The translations under genes and the position numbers were made by a program. A DNA stretch of 64,000 nucleotides from Winogradskyella eximia (GTDB lineage: Bacteria; Bacteroidota; Bacteroidia; Flavobacteriales; Flavobacteriaceae): NCBI RefSeq assembly GCF_003386165.1, contig NZ_QRDV01000009.1, positions 62,001 to 126,000 of the forward strand. Reading direction: 5' to 3'. The stretch's first letter is position 1. Every line of letters starts with the position of its first letter. The notes below the pieces were generated by a model that saw only the letters and a list, made by a program, of their open reading frames with translations, ran no database searches and was not told the origin of the DNA. This document shows positions 19,444-29,453 of the stretch, piece by piece.

Positions 19444-20049
19444 TTATTTAGAGTAAAGTTCAACGATAAATTGTTCGTTGATTTGTTCTGGAATTTGAAT
19501 TCTTGCAGGTACAGCAACATACGTTCCTTCCATTGATCCTGTATTCCAAGTAATCCATTCGTAAACATTGCTAGAATTAGACAATGAATTTTGAATAGCT
19601 TCTAAAGATTTAGATTTTTCTCTAACACCAACTACATCTCCAGCTTTTAATTGGTAAGAAGGGATATTCACTTTTTCACCATTTACTGTAATGTGTCTGT
19701 GAGAAACTAATTGTCTAGCACCACTTCTTGTTGGAGAAATACCCATTCTGAAAACCACGTTATCTAAACGAGATTCACATAATTGAAGTAAAACCTCACC
19801 TGTAATACCCTGAGCAGCAGTTGCTCTTTTGAACATGTTTCTGAATTGCTTTTCTAATATACCATAAGTATATTTTGCTTTTTGCTTCTCCATCAATTGG
19901 ATAGCATATTCAGATTTTTTACCACGACGACGTGTGTTACCATGTTGTCCAGGTGGATAATTTCTTTTTTCGAAGGCTTTATCGTCTCCGAAGATAGCTT
20001 GTCCGAATTTACGAGCTATTTTAGTTTTAGGACCAGTATATCTTGCCAT
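19444..20049 (-). CDS. rpsD: 30S ribosomal protein S4
   Basis: S4 nucleates 16S rRNA 5' domain assembly and in other bacteria represses the alpha operon. The 201-residue protein carries the S4 RNA-binding domain ([33 protein letters not shown]). The N-terminus lacks the four-cysteine zinc site, so this is the zinc-free form. Confidence 0.97.
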   Translation of the reverse strand: MARYTGPKTKIARKFGQAIFGDDKAFEKRNYPPGQHGNTRRRGKKSEYAIQLMEKQKAKYTYGILEKQFRNMFKRATAAQGITGEVLLQLCESRLDNVVFRMGISPTRSGARQLVSHRHITVNGEKVNIPSYQLKAGDVVGVREKSKSLEAIQNSLSNSSNVYEWITWNTGSMEGTYVAVPARIQIPEQINEQFIVELYSK

Positions 20050-20265
20050 TTTAAATTGTTTTTTAAGAGTGATAAATGAATTAAGGTCTTAATCTTATCC
20101 TTCAAGAATCGTTGATCTCTTATTAATACTTGTTAATATTTTTCAGTTTGCAAATTTATACAAAATAAACTAATATCAGCACATAAATGTGTGATATTAG
20201 TTTATATGATAATTTTACTAAGTGCTTCTAACTCAAATTCGTCAGAAACCTATATAGAATTTAGA

Positions 20266-20649
20266 TTAAACTCTACGTCTTTTTGGAGGACGACAACCGT
20301 TATGTGGCATTGGAGTAACATCAATAATTTCTGAAACTTCAATTCCTGCATTGTGTATAGATCTAATAGCAGATTCTCTACCATTACCAGGACCTTTTAC
20401 ATATGCTTTCACTTTCTTCAATCCAGCTTCTTTTGCTACACCAGCAGCATCTTCTGCAGCTAATTGTGCAGCATATGGTGTGTTCTTTTTAGAACCTCTA
20501 AAACCCATTTTACCAGCTGATGACCAAGAAATAACGTCACCTTTTTTGTTTGTTAAAGAAATAATGATATTGTTAAAAGATGCTGTTATATGAGCTTCTC
20601 CAATTGCATCAACAATTACTTTACGTTTTTTAGTACTTGACTTTGCCAT
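20266..20649 (-). CDS. rpsK: 30S ribosomal protein S11
   Basis: S11 forms part of the platform of the 30S subunit. The 127-residue protein shows [17 protein letters not shown], the [21 protein letters not shown] helix and the end [18 protein letters not shown] gap of about 216 bp separates it from rpsD; no gene is seen there. Confidence 0.97.
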   Translation of the reverse strand: MAKSSTKKRKVIVDAIGEAHITASFNNIIISLTNKKGDVISWSSAGKMGFRGSKKNTPYAAQLAAEDAAGVAKEAGLKKVKAYVKGPGNGRESAIRSIHNAGIEVSEIIDVTPMPHNGCRPPKRRRV

Positions 20650-20655
20650 GTTTAC

Positions 20656-20748
20656 TTTTAGTTTTTAGTATTAGTTTATAGTCGCTAGAATCCTAAACCG
20701 TTAAATTTCAAACAGATTCTTTCCAACGTCTAAAGACTAAAGACTATT
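20656..20748. repeat. Degenerate TAGT/ACTA inverted repeat between rpsK and rpsM
   Basis: The left part (tagtttttagtattag) and the right part (ctaaagactaaagacta) are loose reverse complements built from TTTAGT-like units. A related pair lies between rpmD and rpsE at 23571-23648. Confidence 0.45.
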
Positions 20749-20750
20749 TA

Positions 20751-21125
20751 TTATTTAGTTACTTTTTTCTTATTAGCAACCGTTTTTCTTCTACCTTTTC
20801 TTGTACGAGAGTTATTCTTAGTACGTTGTCCTCTTAATGGAAGACCAGATCTGTGACGAATACCTCTGTAACATCCAATATCCATTAATCGCTTAATGTT
20901 CATTTGGATTTCAGAACGTAATTCACCTTCAATCTTAAAAGTACCAACAACGTCACGGATTGCTCCTATTTCATCATCAGTCCAATCTTGTACTTTAGTA
21001 CTTTCGTCAACTTTAGCTTCAGCTAAAATTTCTTTCGCTCTACTTCTACCTACTCCGTAGATATAAGTTAAAGAGATCACTCCTCTTTTTTGTTTTGGTA
21101 TGTCTACACCTGCAATTCTTGCCAT
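20751..21125 (-). CDS. rpsM: 30S ribosomal protein S13
   Basis: S13 sits in the head of the 30S subunit and contacts L5 and the P-site tRNA. The 124-residue protein starts [24 protein letters not shown] and has the conserved [28 protein letters not shown] tail region. It directly follows rpmJ. Confidence 0.97.
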   Translation of the reverse strand: MARIAGVDIPKQKRGVISLTYIYGVGRSRAKEILAEAKVDESTKVQDWTDDEIGAIRDVVGTFKIEGELRSEIQMNIKRLMDIGCYRGIRHRSGLPLRGQRTKNNSRTRKGRRKTVANKKKVTK

Positions 21126-21127
21126 AT

Positions 21128-21244
21128 TTACCCTTGTCTTTGTTTGAATCTAGGATTCTTTTTGTTAATGACGTAAAGTCTACCTTTTCTGCGCACTAAC
21201 TTACAGTCTGCGCTTCTTTTCTTTACTGATGCTCTTACTTTCAT
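21128..21244 (-). CDS. rpmJ: 50S ribosomal protein L36
   Basis: This 38-residue gene is read from an ATG at 21244 to a TAA at 21130-21128. It starts [17 protein letters not shown] and ends [10 protein letters not shown]. The usual zinc ligands of L36 at positions 11, 14, 27 and 33 are here Ser, Cys, Asn and Phe, so only one of four remains and zinc binding is lost. It lies two bases before rpsM and follows infA, the usual order. Confidence 0.95.
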   Translation of the reverse strand: MKVRASVKKRSADCKLVRRKGRLYVINKKNPRFKQRQG

Positions 21245-21250
21245 CGTGTA

Positions 21251-21466
21251 TTAGTATCTATAGGTTATGCGAGCCTTCGTTAAATCGTAAGGACTCATTT
21301 CTAATTTTACTTTATCTCCTGGTAAAAGTTTAATATAATGCATACGCATTTTACCAGAGATATGTGCGGTCACAATATGACCATTTTCTAATTCAACACG
21401 AAACATTGCGTTTGATAATGCTTCTATGATTGTTCCGTCTTGTTCTATTGCTGCTTGTTTTGCCAT
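21251..21466 (-). CDS. infA: Translation initiation factor IF-1
   Basis: IF-1 binds the A site of the 30S subunit during initiation. The 71-residue protein is a single OB fold with the expected [43 protein letters not shown] and [13 protein letters not shown]. No adk or map gene lies between secY and infA. Confidence 0.98.
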   Translation of the reverse strand: MAKQAAIEQDGTIIEALSNAMFRVELENGHIVTAHISGKMRMHYIKLLPGDKVKLEMSPYDLTKARITYRY

Positions 21467-21544
21467 AATATATTTTTAGTATTCAATCTTCATTAAGCAA
21501 ATACCTTGCCTAAACTTAAGACTGAGATCTAAATTTGATTCATC

Positions 21545-22909
21545 TTATTGCGCCACCGCTTTTCTATTCTTACCAGTTTTCATAAGGCCATCATAATGCT
21601 TATTTAGTAGATAAGAATTAATTTGTTGCATGGTATCAATAGCAACACCAACCATAATTAATAGTGATGTACCACCAAAGAATAATGCCCAACCTTGCTG
21701 AACATCCATTAACTTATGAACGAATGCCGGGAAAATAGCCACTAAAGCTAAAAATATAGAACCAGGCAACGTTATTTGTGACATAATTTTATCTAAATAC
21801 TCAGAAGTTTCAGATCCTGGACGAATGCCTGGAATAAATCCACCACTACGTTTCAAATCATCTGCCATCTTATTAGTAGGTACAGTAATTGCTGTATAGA
21901 AATATGTAAATACAATAATTAATAAAGCAAATACTAAATTATACCAAAAACCAAACATATCAGAAAAATTAGATTGCATCCAAACTCCTGTACTTGTATC
22001 TTTTAACCATGATGAACTACCTATTAAACTAGGAACAAACATTATAGCTTGAGCAAAGATGATTGGCATTACACCAGATGCATTCAATTTTAATGGTAAA
22101 AATTGACGCGAACCAAATACATTCTTTTCATAACCACCAGAAGCCGTTCGCCTTGCATATTGCACAGCGACTTTTCTAACAGCCATCACTAAGAATACAG
22201 CTGCCAATATGATTAAGAACCATATTACCATCTCTATTAATATCATCATGAATCCTCCATTACCACCTTCTAGTCTAGAATACATATTCTGAACAAAAGA
22301 TTGAGGTAAAGTTGCAATGATACCTACCATAATTAATAACGATATACCATTCCCAATACCTTTATCGGTAATCTTCTCACCTAACCACATTGCAAATACA
22401 CAACCTGTTACAAGAATTATTACTGAAGAGAAATAAAAGATGTTTTCGCTAAATCCAGGCACTAACATAGAACTCATTGAAGATGCTCCAGATAATGAAG
22501 GTACACTTGCTAAATAACCTGGCGCTTGTACTAAACAAATTCCGATAGTTAACCAACGTGTAATTTGAGTGATTTTCTTCTGACCACTAGCTCCCTCTTT
22601 TTGAAGTTTTTGTAAATAAGGAATCGCAATACCCATTAACTGAACCACAATGGAAGCCGAGATATAAGGCATAATACCTAACGCAAATACAGATGCATTA
22701 GCAAATGCACCTCCTGTAAAGGCATTTAACAATCCTAGTATACCACTTGATGTTCCAGCTTGCAAACCACCTAAAGCATCGATATTAATACCAGGTAAAA
22801 CTACCTGCGCACCAAAACGATAAACCAAAAGCAAACCTAAGGTTAGAATAATTCTATCCTTAAGTTCTGTGATTTTCCAAACGTTTTTTAATGTTTCTAT
22901 TATTTTCAT
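21545..22909 (-). CDS. secY: Protein translocase subunit SecY
   Basis: SecY forms the protein-conducting channel in the inner membrane. The 454-residue protein has about ten membrane segments, an N-terminal KNVWKITELKDRIILTLGLLLVYRFG, the plug region GLLNAFTGGAF, the signature segment ISLLIMVGI, and the cytoplasmic loop RRTASG. It lies between rplO and infA in the spc cluster. Confidence 0.98.
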   Translation of the reverse strand: MKIIETLKNVWKITELKDRIILTLGLLLVYRFGAQVVLPGINIDALGGLQAGTSSGILGLLNAFTGGAFANASVFALGIMPYISASIVVQLMGIAIPYLQKLQKEGASGQKKITQITRWLTIGICLVQAPGYLASVPSLSGASSMSSMLVPGFSENIFYFSSVIILVTGCVFAMWLGEKITDKGIGNGISLLIMVGIIATLPQSFVQNMYSRLEGGNGGFMMILIEMVIWFLIILAAVFLVMAVRKVAVQYARRTASGGYEKNVFGSRQFLPLKLNASGVMPIIFAQAIMFVPSLIGSSSWLKDTSTGVWMQSNFSDMFGFWYNLVFALLIIVFTYFYTAITVPTNKMADDLKRSGGFIPGIRPGSETSEYLDKIMSQITLPGSIFLALVAIFPAFVHKLMDVQQGWALFFGGTSLLIMVGVAIDTMQQINSYLLNKHYDGLMKTGKNRKAVAQ

Positions 22910-22918
22910 CCTATAATC

Positions 22919-23371
22919 TTATAAAGTTACAGCTTCACCACCAGCAGCTTCAATAGCAGCCTTTGCTGTAGCAGTAAATTTATGAGCAGTTACAGTTAAT
23001 TTTGATTTTAACTCACCTCTACCTAAGATTTTTACTAGCTCGTTTTTACCAGCTAATCCCATAGATACTAAAGATTCAAAATCAACACTATCCTTAATTT
23101 TCTTTTCATCAACTAACTTTTGTAAAGTATCTAAGTTTACACCTTGATAATCTATTCTGTTAATATTTGTAAATCCAAATTTAGGAACACGTCTTTGTAA
23201 TGGCATTTGACCACCTTCAAATCCTAATTTCTTAGAATAACCAGAACGTGACTTTGCCCCTTTGTGACCACGAGTTGCCGTACCACCTTTACCAGATCCT
23301 TGTCCACGTCCAATACGCTTTCCTTGATTTTTTACTGAACCTTCTGCAGGTTTTAAATTACTTAAATCCAT
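22919..23371 (-). CDS. rplO: 50S ribosomal protein L15
   Basis: L15 is a late-binding 50S protein with a long Gly/Arg-rich N-terminal extension, seen here as KRIGRGQGSGKGGTATRGHKGAKSRSG. The 150-residue length is normal. It follows rpmD after 15 bases. Confidence 0.97.
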   Translation of the reverse strand: MDLSNLKPAEGSVKNQGKRIGRGQGSGKGGTATRGHKGAKSRSGYSKKLGFEGGQMPLQRRVPKFGFTNINRIDYQGVNLDTLQKLVDEKKIKDSVDFESLVSMGLAGKNELVKILGRGELKSKLTVTAHKFTATAKAAIEAAGGEAVTL

Positions 23372-23386
23372 TGTTAAGTTATATTT

Positions 23387-23566
23387 TTAAGCTTCTTCTA
23401 CAGAAACTAAATGTTCAACTTTCTTCACCATACCAAGGATACTTGATGTAGCGTCGTGCTCTACTACTTGACCAATCTTTTTTAAACCTAAAGCTTGTAA
23501 TGTAAGCTTTTGTCTTTTAGTACGATTGATTGCACTCTTTACTTTCTTTACTTTAATCTTTGCCAT
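23387..23566 (-). CDS. rpmD: 50S ribosomal protein L30
   Basis: This 59-residue protein is read from an ATG at 23566 to a TAA at 23389-23387. It starts MAKIKVKKVKSAINRTKRQK and continues LQALGLKKIGQVVEHDATSSILGMVKKVEHLV, the standard short L30. It lies between rpsE and rplO as usual for spc operons. Confidence 0.95.
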   Translation of the reverse strand: MAKIKVKKVKSAINRTKRQKLTLQALGLKKIGQVVEHDATSSILGMVKKVEHLVSVEEA

Positions 23567-23570
23567 TTTG

Positions 23571-23648
23571 CTTAGTTTATTAGTTGTTAGTATTCAGTCG
23601 TTAGAAATTAAAAAATCAGACGTCTAAACACTAAAGACTAAAGTCTAT
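23571..23648. repeat. Degenerate TAGT/ACTA inverted repeat between rpmD and rpsE
   Basis: Left TTAGTATTCAGTCGTTAG and right gacgtctaaacactaaagac are loose inverted copies. The right arm shares ACGTCTAAA.ACTAAAGACT with the element at 20656-20748. Confidence 0.45.
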
Positions 23649-23650
23649 GT

Positions 23651-24175
23651 TTATCCGTTAAATACTTTTTCAAGTGAAATACCACGTTCTTTAGCTACAG
23701 CTTTAGCATCTCTTAATTGTAATAAAGCATCAAAAGTTGCTTTTACCACATTATGAGGATTTGAAGAACCTTGAGACTTAGACAGTACATCATGTACACC
23801 TACTGCTTCAAGTACAATTCTTACCGCACCACCTGCAATTACACCTGTACCAGGTGCTGCTGGAATAATATTTACTCTTGCTCCACCGTATTTTCCTTTT
23901 TGTTCATGAGGAATAGTTCCCTTTAGAATAGGAATTCTTACTAAGTTTTTCTTAGCATCTTCAACAGCTTTGGCAATTGCAGTAGCAACATCTTTAGATT
24001 TACCTAAACCTTGTCCTACAACATTTGTTTCGTCACCTACAACAACAATAGCAGAAAAACCAAATGCTCTACCACCTTTTGTTACTTTAGTTACACGCTG
24101 AACGCCAACTAAGCGATCTTTTAATTCTAATCCGCCTGGTTTAACAAGCTCTGCGTTTTTATATTTTTGATACAT
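23651..24175 (-). CDS. rpsE: 30S ribosomal protein S5
   Basis: S5 supports decoding accuracy and mRNA unwinding in the 30S subunit. The 174-residue protein has the N-terminal RNA-binding domain ([30 protein letters not shown]) and the C-terminal [39 protein letters not shown]. Confidence 0.97.
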   Translation of the reverse strand: MYQKYKNAELVKPGGLELKDRLVGVQRVTKVTKGGRAFGFSAIVVVGDETNVVGQGLGKSKDVATAIAKAVEDAKKNLVRIPILKGTIPHEQKGKYGGARVNIIPAAPGTGVIAGGAVRIVLEAVGVHDVLSKSQGSSNPHNVVKATFDALLQLRDAKAVAKERGISLEKVFNG

Positions 24176-24181
24176 AATGTC

Positions 24182-24538
24182 TTAAAATTTAAGTCCTGCT
24201 TCTCTAGCACCTTCTGCTAATGATTTTACTCTTCCGTGATATAAGTAACCACCTCTATCAAAAGAAATAGTCTCAACACCAGCTTTCATAGCCTTTTCTG
24301 CTACAGATTTACCTACTAAAGTAGCAACTTCTGTTTTGTTACCTTTAGACTTAGCAATATCCTTATCTCTTGAAGATGCAGCAGCTAAAGTTTTACCAGT
24401 TACATCATCTACGAGTTGAGCATAAATTTCTTTATTACTTCTAAAAACAGCTAATCTTGGTTTTGTTTCAGTACCAGATACTACCTTACGGATTCTGCTT
24501 TTAATTCTTAATCTTCTTTCGTTCTTTGTCAATGCCAT
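24182..24538 (-). CDS. rplR: 50S ribosomal protein L18
   Basis: L18 binds 5S rRNA in the central protuberance. The 118-residue protein has [35 protein letters not shown] and the ending [24 protein letters not shown]. Six bases separate it from rpsE. Confidence 0.97.
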   Translation of the reverse strand: MALTKNERRLRIKSRIRKVVSGTETKPRLAVFRSNKEIYAQLVDDVTGKTLAAASSRDKDIAKSKGNKTEVATLVGKSVAEKAMKAGVETISFDRGGYLYHGRVKSLAEGAREAGLKF

Positions 24539-24548
24539 AACTTAATTA

Positions 24549-25091
24549 TTAAGCTGATTTACCTGCTTTTCTTCTAATTTCTTCACCAACAAACTTAATA
24601 CCTTTTCCTTTGTAAGGTTCAGGTCTTCTAAAGCCACGTATTTTCGCTGCAACTTGTCCAACCAATTGTTTGTCAAAAGACGTTAATTTAACTCTTGGAT
24701 TTTTACCTTTTTCTGAAATTGTCTCAACTGTTACTTCTGGAGCAATATCCAAAACGATATTATGAGAAAATCCTACGGCTAAATCTAATTTTTGTCCTTG
24801 ATTAGATGCTCTGTAACCTACACCAACCATTTCTAGTTCTTTGGTCCATCCTTTAGAAACACCTTCTATCATATTAGCAATTAATGCTCTATAAAGACCA
24901 TGTTTTGCTCTTAAATCTTTCTTATCAGAAGAACGCTCTAATGTAATAGTACCGTCTTCCATTTTTATTTCAATCTCTGAATACTCTTGAGTTAATTCAC
25001 CAAGTTTACCTTTAGCGGTAATCATGTTGTCTTTAATCTCAACTGTTACACCTTCAGGAACTGTTATTGGGTTTTTACCTATTCTTGACAT
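24549..25091 (-). CDS. rplF: 50S ribosomal protein L6
   Basis: L6 lies near the sarcin-ricin loop and the factor-binding site. The 180-residue protein has the two L6 repeats, starting MSRIGKNPITVPEGV, with GVGYRASNQGQKLDLAVGFSH and the C-terminal PEPYKGKGIKFVGEEIRRKAGKSA. Confidence 0.97.
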   Translation of the reverse strand: MSRIGKNPITVPEGVTVEIKDNMITAKGKLGELTQEYSEIEIKMEDGTITLERSSDKKDLRAKHGLYRALIANMIEGVSKGWTKELEMVGVGYRASNQGQKLDLAVGFSHNIVLDIAPEVTVETISEKGKNPRVKLTSFDKQLVGQVAAKIRGFRRPEPYKGKGIKFVGEEIRRKAGKSA

Positions 25092-25103
25092 AATTTCCTG
25101 TTT

Positions 25104-25502
25104 TTAGTATACGTAACATAATACTTCCCCACCAACATTTTCTCTTTGCGCTTGTTTACCTGTCATCACACCGTGAGACGTAGAAACAATTGCAATACCT
25201 AAACCATTAAGGATTCTTGGCATTTCGTTAGAAGAGGCATACTTACGTAGACCTGGTTTACTGATTCTTTGAATTTTTTTGATGACAGACTCTTTAGTGT
25301 CTTTGTTGTATTTCAAAGCGATTTTAATCGTACCTTGAACTGAAGAGTCATCAAACTTATAACTTAAAATAAAGCCCTGATCGAACAATATTTTAGTTAT
25401 TTCTTTTTTTAAGTTAGAAGCAGGAATTTCAACCACTCTGTGGTTTGCATTTACTGCATTTCTAACTCGCGTTAAATAATCCGCAATAGGATCTGTATAC
25501 AT
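25104..25502 (-). CDS. rpsH: 30S ribosomal protein S8
   Basis: S8 binds the central domain of 16S rRNA; in E. coli it also represses the spc operon. The 132-residue protein starts MYTDPIADYLTRVRNAVNA and ends with the signature STSHGVMTGKQAQRENVGGEVLCYVY. Confidence 0.97.
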   Translation of the reverse strand: MYTDPIADYLTRVRNAVNANHRVVEIPASNLKKEITKILFDQGFILSYKFDDSSVQGTIKIALKYNKDTKESVIKKIQRISKPGLRKYASSNEMPRILNGLGIAIVSTSHGVMTGKQAQRENVGGEVLCYVY

Positions 25503-25571
25503 ATTTATTAATTTGCGGTAGCGGTTTTCGACATTATTGCCAAACCTGAAACCAATTTATAATCTTTTTTA

Positions 25572-25589
25572 AACGTAATAAATTACGTT
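25572..25589. other. Small hairpin between rpsN and rpsH
   Basis: AACGTAAT and ATTACGTT form a perfect 8-bp stem with a two-base spacer directly after the rpsN stop. The rpsN-rpsH gap (88 bp) is otherwise empty. A regulatory role is possible but unproven. Confidence 0.35.
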
Positions 25590-25590
25590 C

Positions 25591-25860
25591 TTACCAACTA
25601 GCTTTCTTTACACCAGGTATTAAACCTTGGTTAGCCATTTCTCTAAACATTACACGAGAAATTCCAAATTGTCTCATGTAACCTTTTGGTCTTCCAGTAA
25701 GTTTACAACGGTTATGCTGACGTATAGGAGATGCATTTTTTGGTAATTTCTGTAATGCTTCATAATCACCAGCTTCTTTTAAAGCTTTACGTTTTTCTGC
25801 ATACTTAGCTACCGTTTTAGAACGCTTAACCTCACGGGCTTTCATTGATTCTTTAGCCAT
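25591..25860 (-). CDS. rpsN: 30S ribosomal protein S14
   Basis: S14 lies in the 30S head. The 89-residue length without the CXXC-X12-CXXC zinc motif marks the long, zinc-free type. The ending [38 protein letters not shown] is characteristic. Two bases separate it from rplE. Confidence 0.97.
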   Translation of the reverse strand: MAKESMKAREVKRSKTVAKYAEKRKALKEAGDYEALQKLPKNASPIRQHNRCKLTGRPKGYMRQFGISRVMFREMANQGLIPGVKKASW

Positions 25861-25862
25861 AA

Positions 25863-26414
25863 TTAATTCTTTTTAAAAGGTAATCCTAATTCTGTTAATA
25901 AAGACTTCGCTTCCTTATCTGTATCAGCAGAAGTCACAAATGTAATATCCATTCCTGATATTTTATTGATTTTATCAATATCTATTTCAGGAAAAATGAT
26001 TTGTTCTACAACACCTAAGTTATAATTTCCACGTCCATCAAAGCCAGTAGCTTTAATTCCGTTAAAATCTCTAACTCGTGGTAAAGCTGAAGTTACCAAA
26101 CGATCTAAGAACTCATACATTTGCTCACCTCTTAAAGTTACTTTGGCACCAATAGGCATCCCTTTACGTAATTTAAATGACGCAACATCTTTCTTAGACA
26201 TTGTGTGTATAGCTTTCTGGCCAGATATTTTTGTAAGTTCTTCTATTGCGTGATCGATTAATTTCTTATCCGCAACAGCTGCACCAACACCTTTAGATAT
26301 TACTATCTTAGTAAGTTTAGGTACCTGCATTACATTTTTATATCCAAATTCTTCTGTAAGAGCAGGAACAACTTTGTCCTTATACTCTTGTTTTAATCTT
26401 GCAACGTAAGCCAT
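25863..26414 (-). CDS. rplE: 50S ribosomal protein L5
   Basis: L5 binds 5S rRNA and contacts S13 across the subunit bridge. The 183-residue protein shows [18 protein letters not shown] and [30 protein letters not shown]. Confidence 0.97.
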   Translation of the reverse strand: MAYVARLKQEYKDKVVPALTEEFGYKNVMQVPKLTKIVISKGVGAAVADKKLIDHAIEELTKISGQKAIHTMSKKDVASFKLRKGMPIGAKVTLRGEQMYEFLDRLVTSALPRVRDFNGIKATGFDGRGNYNLGVVEQIIFPEIDIDKINKISGMDITFVTSADTDKEAKSLLTELGLPFKKN

Positions 26415-26416
26415 AA

Positions 26417-26728
26417 TTAAATTACTTCATTAGATTTTTTTGAAAATCTTACTTTATTATCACCATCCATTTTAAAACCTACTCTAGTTGTTTCTCCTTT
26501 CGAAGTTAACAATGATAAGTTTGAAATATGAATAGATGCTTCTTTCTCTACAATTCCACCTTGAGGGCTTTGTGCACTTGGTTTAGTATGTTTCTTAACC
26601 ATGTTTACGCCTTCTACAATGGCTCTGTTCTTATCTATTAATACTTTAAGTACTTTACCTTCTGATCCTTTGTGATCTCCAGCAATTATTTGTACTGTAT
26701 CTCCTGATTTTATTTTAAGCTTTGTCAT
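26417..26728 (-). CDS. rplX: 50S ribosomal protein L24
   Basis: L24 is one of the assembly initiators of the 50S subunit. The 103-residue protein begins with a KOW motif ([23 protein letters not shown]). It lies between rplN and rplE. Confidence 0.97.
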   Translation of the reverse strand: MTKLKIKSGDTVQIIAGDHKGSEGKVLKVLIDKNRAIVEGVNMVKKHTKPSAQSPQGGIVEKEASIHISNLSLLTSKGETTRVGFKMDGDNKVRFSKKSNEVI

Positions 26729-26741
26729 CTTTGTTTATCAA

Positions 26742-27110
26742 TTAAAGCACTTCTGGTGCCAATGATACAATTTTCATGAATTGTTTATCACGAAGTTCTC
26801 TAGCTACAGGTCCAAAAACACGTGTTCCTCTCATTTCCCCTTGAGGATTCAATAGTACACATGCGTTATCGTCAAATCTAATATAAGATCCATCTGGACG
26901 TCTTACTTCTTTAGCAGTACGAACAACAACTGCTGTAGAAACAGCACCTTTTTTAATAGCACCATTAGGTGTAGCATCTTTTACAGCAACTACAATTTTA
27001 TCTCCTACAGAAGCATATCTTCTTTTAGTTCCTCCAAGTACACGGATGGTTAAAACCTCCTTTGCACCAGTGTTATCAGCTACTTTTAATCTTGATTCTT
27101 GTTGTAACAT
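26742..27110 (-). CDS. rplN: 50S ribosomal protein L14
   Basis: L14 forms bridges to 16S rRNA and is the docking site of RsfS, whose gene is also in this window (3717-4088). The 122-residue protein starts [27 protein letters not shown] and ends [23 protein letters not shown]. Confidence 0.97.
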   Translation of the reverse strand: MLQQESRLKVADNTGAKEVLTIRVLGGTKRRYASVGDKIVVAVKDATPNGAIKKGAVSTAVVVRTAKEVRRPDGSYIRFDDNACVLLNPQGEMRGTRVFGPVARELRDKQFMKIVSLAPEVL

Positions 27111-27112
27111 AA

Positions 27113-27370
27113 TTACTTCGCTCTTTCAATTATTTCTACTAATCTCCAACATTTAGATTTACTTAAAGGTCGTGTTTCCATGATCTTTACAGTATCTCCT
27201 TCGTTGCAGTCGTTTGTCTCATCGTGTGCGACATATTTCTTTGTCTTTAACACGAATTTACCATACATAGGGTGTTTTACCTTCTTAACTTCAGATACAA
27301 CAATAGATTTCTCCATTTTGTTACTAGTTACGATCCCTATACGTTCTTTTCTTAAGTTTCTTTTTTCCAT
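27113..27370 (-). CDS. rpsQ: 30S ribosomal protein S17
   Basis: S17 is a primary 16S rRNA-binding protein with an OB fold. The 85-residue protein has [18 protein letters not shown] and [24 protein letters not shown]. Confidence 0.97.
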   Translation of the reverse strand: MEKRNLRKERIGIVTSNKMEKSIVVSEVKKVKHPMYGKFVLKTKKYVAHDETNDCNEGDTVKIMETRPLSKSKCWRLVEIIERAK

Positions 27371-27387
27371 CTTTCAGCAGAATACAA

Positions 27388-27579
27388 TTATTGTACGTCT
27401 CTTTTAGTTAATTCCGTTGCCACTCTAGCTACTGTGCGACGTGCAACTCGTAACTGAATAGGGTTATCCAAAGGAGAAATAGTATGAGCCATTTTAAGGT
27501 CTGTATAACTCTTTTTAGATTCACTAAGTTTCTCTTGTAACTCAGCTGTTGAAAGCTGTTTAATTTCTGATTGCTTCAT
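27388..27579 (-). CDS. rpmC: 50S ribosomal protein L29
   Basis: L29 lies by the peptide exit tunnel and helps dock trigger factor and SRP. The 63-residue helical hairpin starts MKQSEIKQLSTAELQEKL and includes NPIQLRVARRTVARVATEL. Confidence 0.96.
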   Translation of the reverse strand: MKQSEIKQLSTAELQEKLSESKKSYTDLKMAHTISPLDNPIQLRVARRTVARVATELTKRDVQ

Positions 27580-27591
27580 AATATTTTTCTA

Positions 27592-28011
27592 TTAAGCTTC
27601 GTAATCTCTAGCTATGATAAACTTAGTTTTTATCGGAAGTTTCTGAGCTGCCAAACGAAGTGCTTCTTGAGCAGTTTCTAATGGCACTCCACTTATTTCA
27701 AATAACATACGTCCTGGTTTTACCACTGCTGCCCAATATTCAACGGCACCTTTACCTTTACCCATACGCACTTCAAGAGGTTTCTTTGTAATAGGCTTGT
27801 CTGGAAATATTTTAATCCATAACGATCCTTCTCTTTTCATGTAACGTGTAGCTGCAATACGTGCTGCTTCTATTTGACGTGCAGTTATAAAAGTCGACTC
27901 TAAAGATTTAATACCGAAAGTACCATTTGATAACAAATGACCTCTTCCCGCATTACCTTTCATACGTCCTTTTTGCTGCTTACGAAATTTTGTTCTTTTA
28001 GGCTGTAACAT
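27592..28011 (-). CDS. rplP: 50S ribosomal protein L16
   Basis: L16 organises the A site of the 50S subunit. The 139-residue protein starts [19 protein letters not shown] and has [25 protein letters not shown]. Confidence 0.97.
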   Translation of the reverse strand: MLQPKRTKFRKQQKGRMKGNAGRGHLLSNGTFGIKSLESTFITARQIEAARIAATRYMKREGSLWIKIFPDKPITKKPLEVRMGKGKGAVEYWAAVVKPGRMLFEISGVPLETAQEALRLAAQKLPIKTKFIIARDYEA

Positions 28012-28031
28012 TTTTCCTTTTCTTTAAAAAA

Positions 28032-28748
28032 TTACTTTCTACGACGAGATTGGTTCTTGTTTCCTCCACGTCCACCTTTACCTTTTTGTTTAGCTAAGCC
28101 AACCAATGGAGATAATTCTCTTTTCCCATATACTTCGCCTTTCATTATCCAAACTTTGATGCCCAGTCTACCATAGGTAGTATGCGCTTCTACTAAAGCA
28201 TAATCAATATCAGCTCTAAAAGTAGATAATGGAATACGACCTTCTTTATAATGCTCTGATCGTGCCATTTCAGCACCATTTAAACGACCACTAATCTGAA
28301 TTTTTATTCCTTCAGCATTCATACGAATAGAAGCTGCAATTGCCATTTTTATAGCACGTCTGTAAGAAATTCGGCTTTCTATTTGACGAGCGACACTTGC
28401 TGCAACTAAAAATGCATCTAGTTCAGGTCTTTTAATTTCAAAGATGTTCAATTGAACTTCTTTTCCAGTAATCTTTTTAAGCTCTTCTTTTAACTTATCT
28501 ACCTCTTGACCACCTTTTCCGATAATAATACCAGGTCTTGCAGTTGTGATAGTAACGGTTACAAGTTTAAGCGTACGCTCAATAATTACTCTACTTACAC
28601 TAGCTTTAGATAGACGAGCATGAATATACTTTCTAATCTTATCGTCTTCGGCAAGTTTATCACCGTAATCGTTTCCTCCGTACCAGTTAGATTCCCATCC
28701 TCTAATAATTCCTAAGCGATTTCCGATTGGATTTGTCTTTTGTCCCAT
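28032..28748 (-). CDS. rpsC: 30S ribosomal protein S3
   Basis: S3 forms part of the mRNA entry channel. The 238-residue protein has a KH domain with the GKGG loop in [17 protein letters not shown], and a C-terminal domain with [30 protein letters not shown]. It ends in a short basic tail. Confidence 0.97.
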   Translation of the reverse strand: MGQKTNPIGNRLGIIRGWESNWYGGNDYGDKLAEDDKIRKYIHARLSKASVSRVIIERTLKLVTVTITTARPGIIIGKGGQEVDKLKEELKKITGKEVQLNIFEIKRPELDAFLVAASVARQIESRISYRRAIKMAIAASIRMNAEGIKIQISGRLNGAEMARSEHYKEGRIPLSTFRADIDYALVEAHTTYGRLGIKVWIMKGEVYGKRELSPLVGLAKQKGKGGRGGNKNQSRRRK

Positions 28749-28751
28749 ATC

Positions 28752-29159
28752 TTAGCTTTGTGTTTTATTTATTGCATCTACAACCACTGTTACGTGATTA
28801 GATCTTTTTCTAATTCTATGTGCTCTACCTTGAGGTGCTGGACGCAATCTCTTTAACATAGAACCACCATCTACTCTAATTTCTTTGATAAACAATTTAG
28901 CTTCTTCTACATCAGCATCTTCGTTTTTAGCTTGCCAGTTTGCAATTGCAGACATTACAAGTTTCTCTAAACGACGAGACGCTTCTTTTTGACTAAATCT
29001 AAGAATCTGAAGAGCTTTATCAGCCTTCTCACCTCTTACTAAATCCGCAACTAAACGCATTTTTCTTGGTGATGTAGGACAGTTATTTAGCTTTGCAAAA
29101 GCAACCTGCTTTTTCTCCGCTTTAATAGCTTCCGCCATTTGTTTTTTACGACTTCCCAT
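28752..29159 (-). CDS. rplV: 50S ribosomal protein L22
   Basis: L22 lines the peptide exit tunnel. The 135-residue protein has [18 protein letters not shown] and the extended hairpin with [29 protein letters not shown]. Confidence 0.97.
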   Translation of the reverse strand: MGSRKKQMAEAIKAEKKQVAFAKLNNCPTSPRKMRLVADLVRGEKADKALQILRFSQKEASRRLEKLVMSAIANWQAKNEDADVEEAKLFIKEIRVDGGSMLKRLRPAPQGRAHRIRKRSNHVTVVVDAINKTQS

Positions 29160-29164
29160 GATTC

Positions 29165-29443
29165 TTATTTTTTACCTTTATTCTTAGCACCTGCATGACC
29201 TCTAAAAGATCTTGTTGGTGAAAATTCGCCTAATTTATGACCTACCATATTTTCAGTAACAAATACTGGAACAAATTGACGACCGTTATGAACTGCTATA
29301 GTTTGTCCAACGAAATCCGGAGATATCATTGAAGCTCTAGACCAAGTTTTAATTACCGTCTTTTTGTTCGAAGCTACATTTTCAGCAACTTTCTTATCTA
29401 ATTTATAGTGGATATAAGGTCCTTTTTTTAATGAACGTGCCAT
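29165..29443 (-). CDS. rpsS: 30S ribosomal protein S19
   Basis: S19 sits at the top of the 30S head. The 92-residue protein starts [19 protein letters not shown] and ends [25 protein letters not shown]. Confidence 0.97.
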   Translation of the reverse strand: MARSLKKGPYIHYKLDKKVAENVASNKKTVIKTWSRASMISPDFVGQTIAVHNGRQFVPVFVTENMVGHKLGEFSPTRSFRGHAGAKNKGKK

Positions 29444-29453
29444 ACTATCTTAA

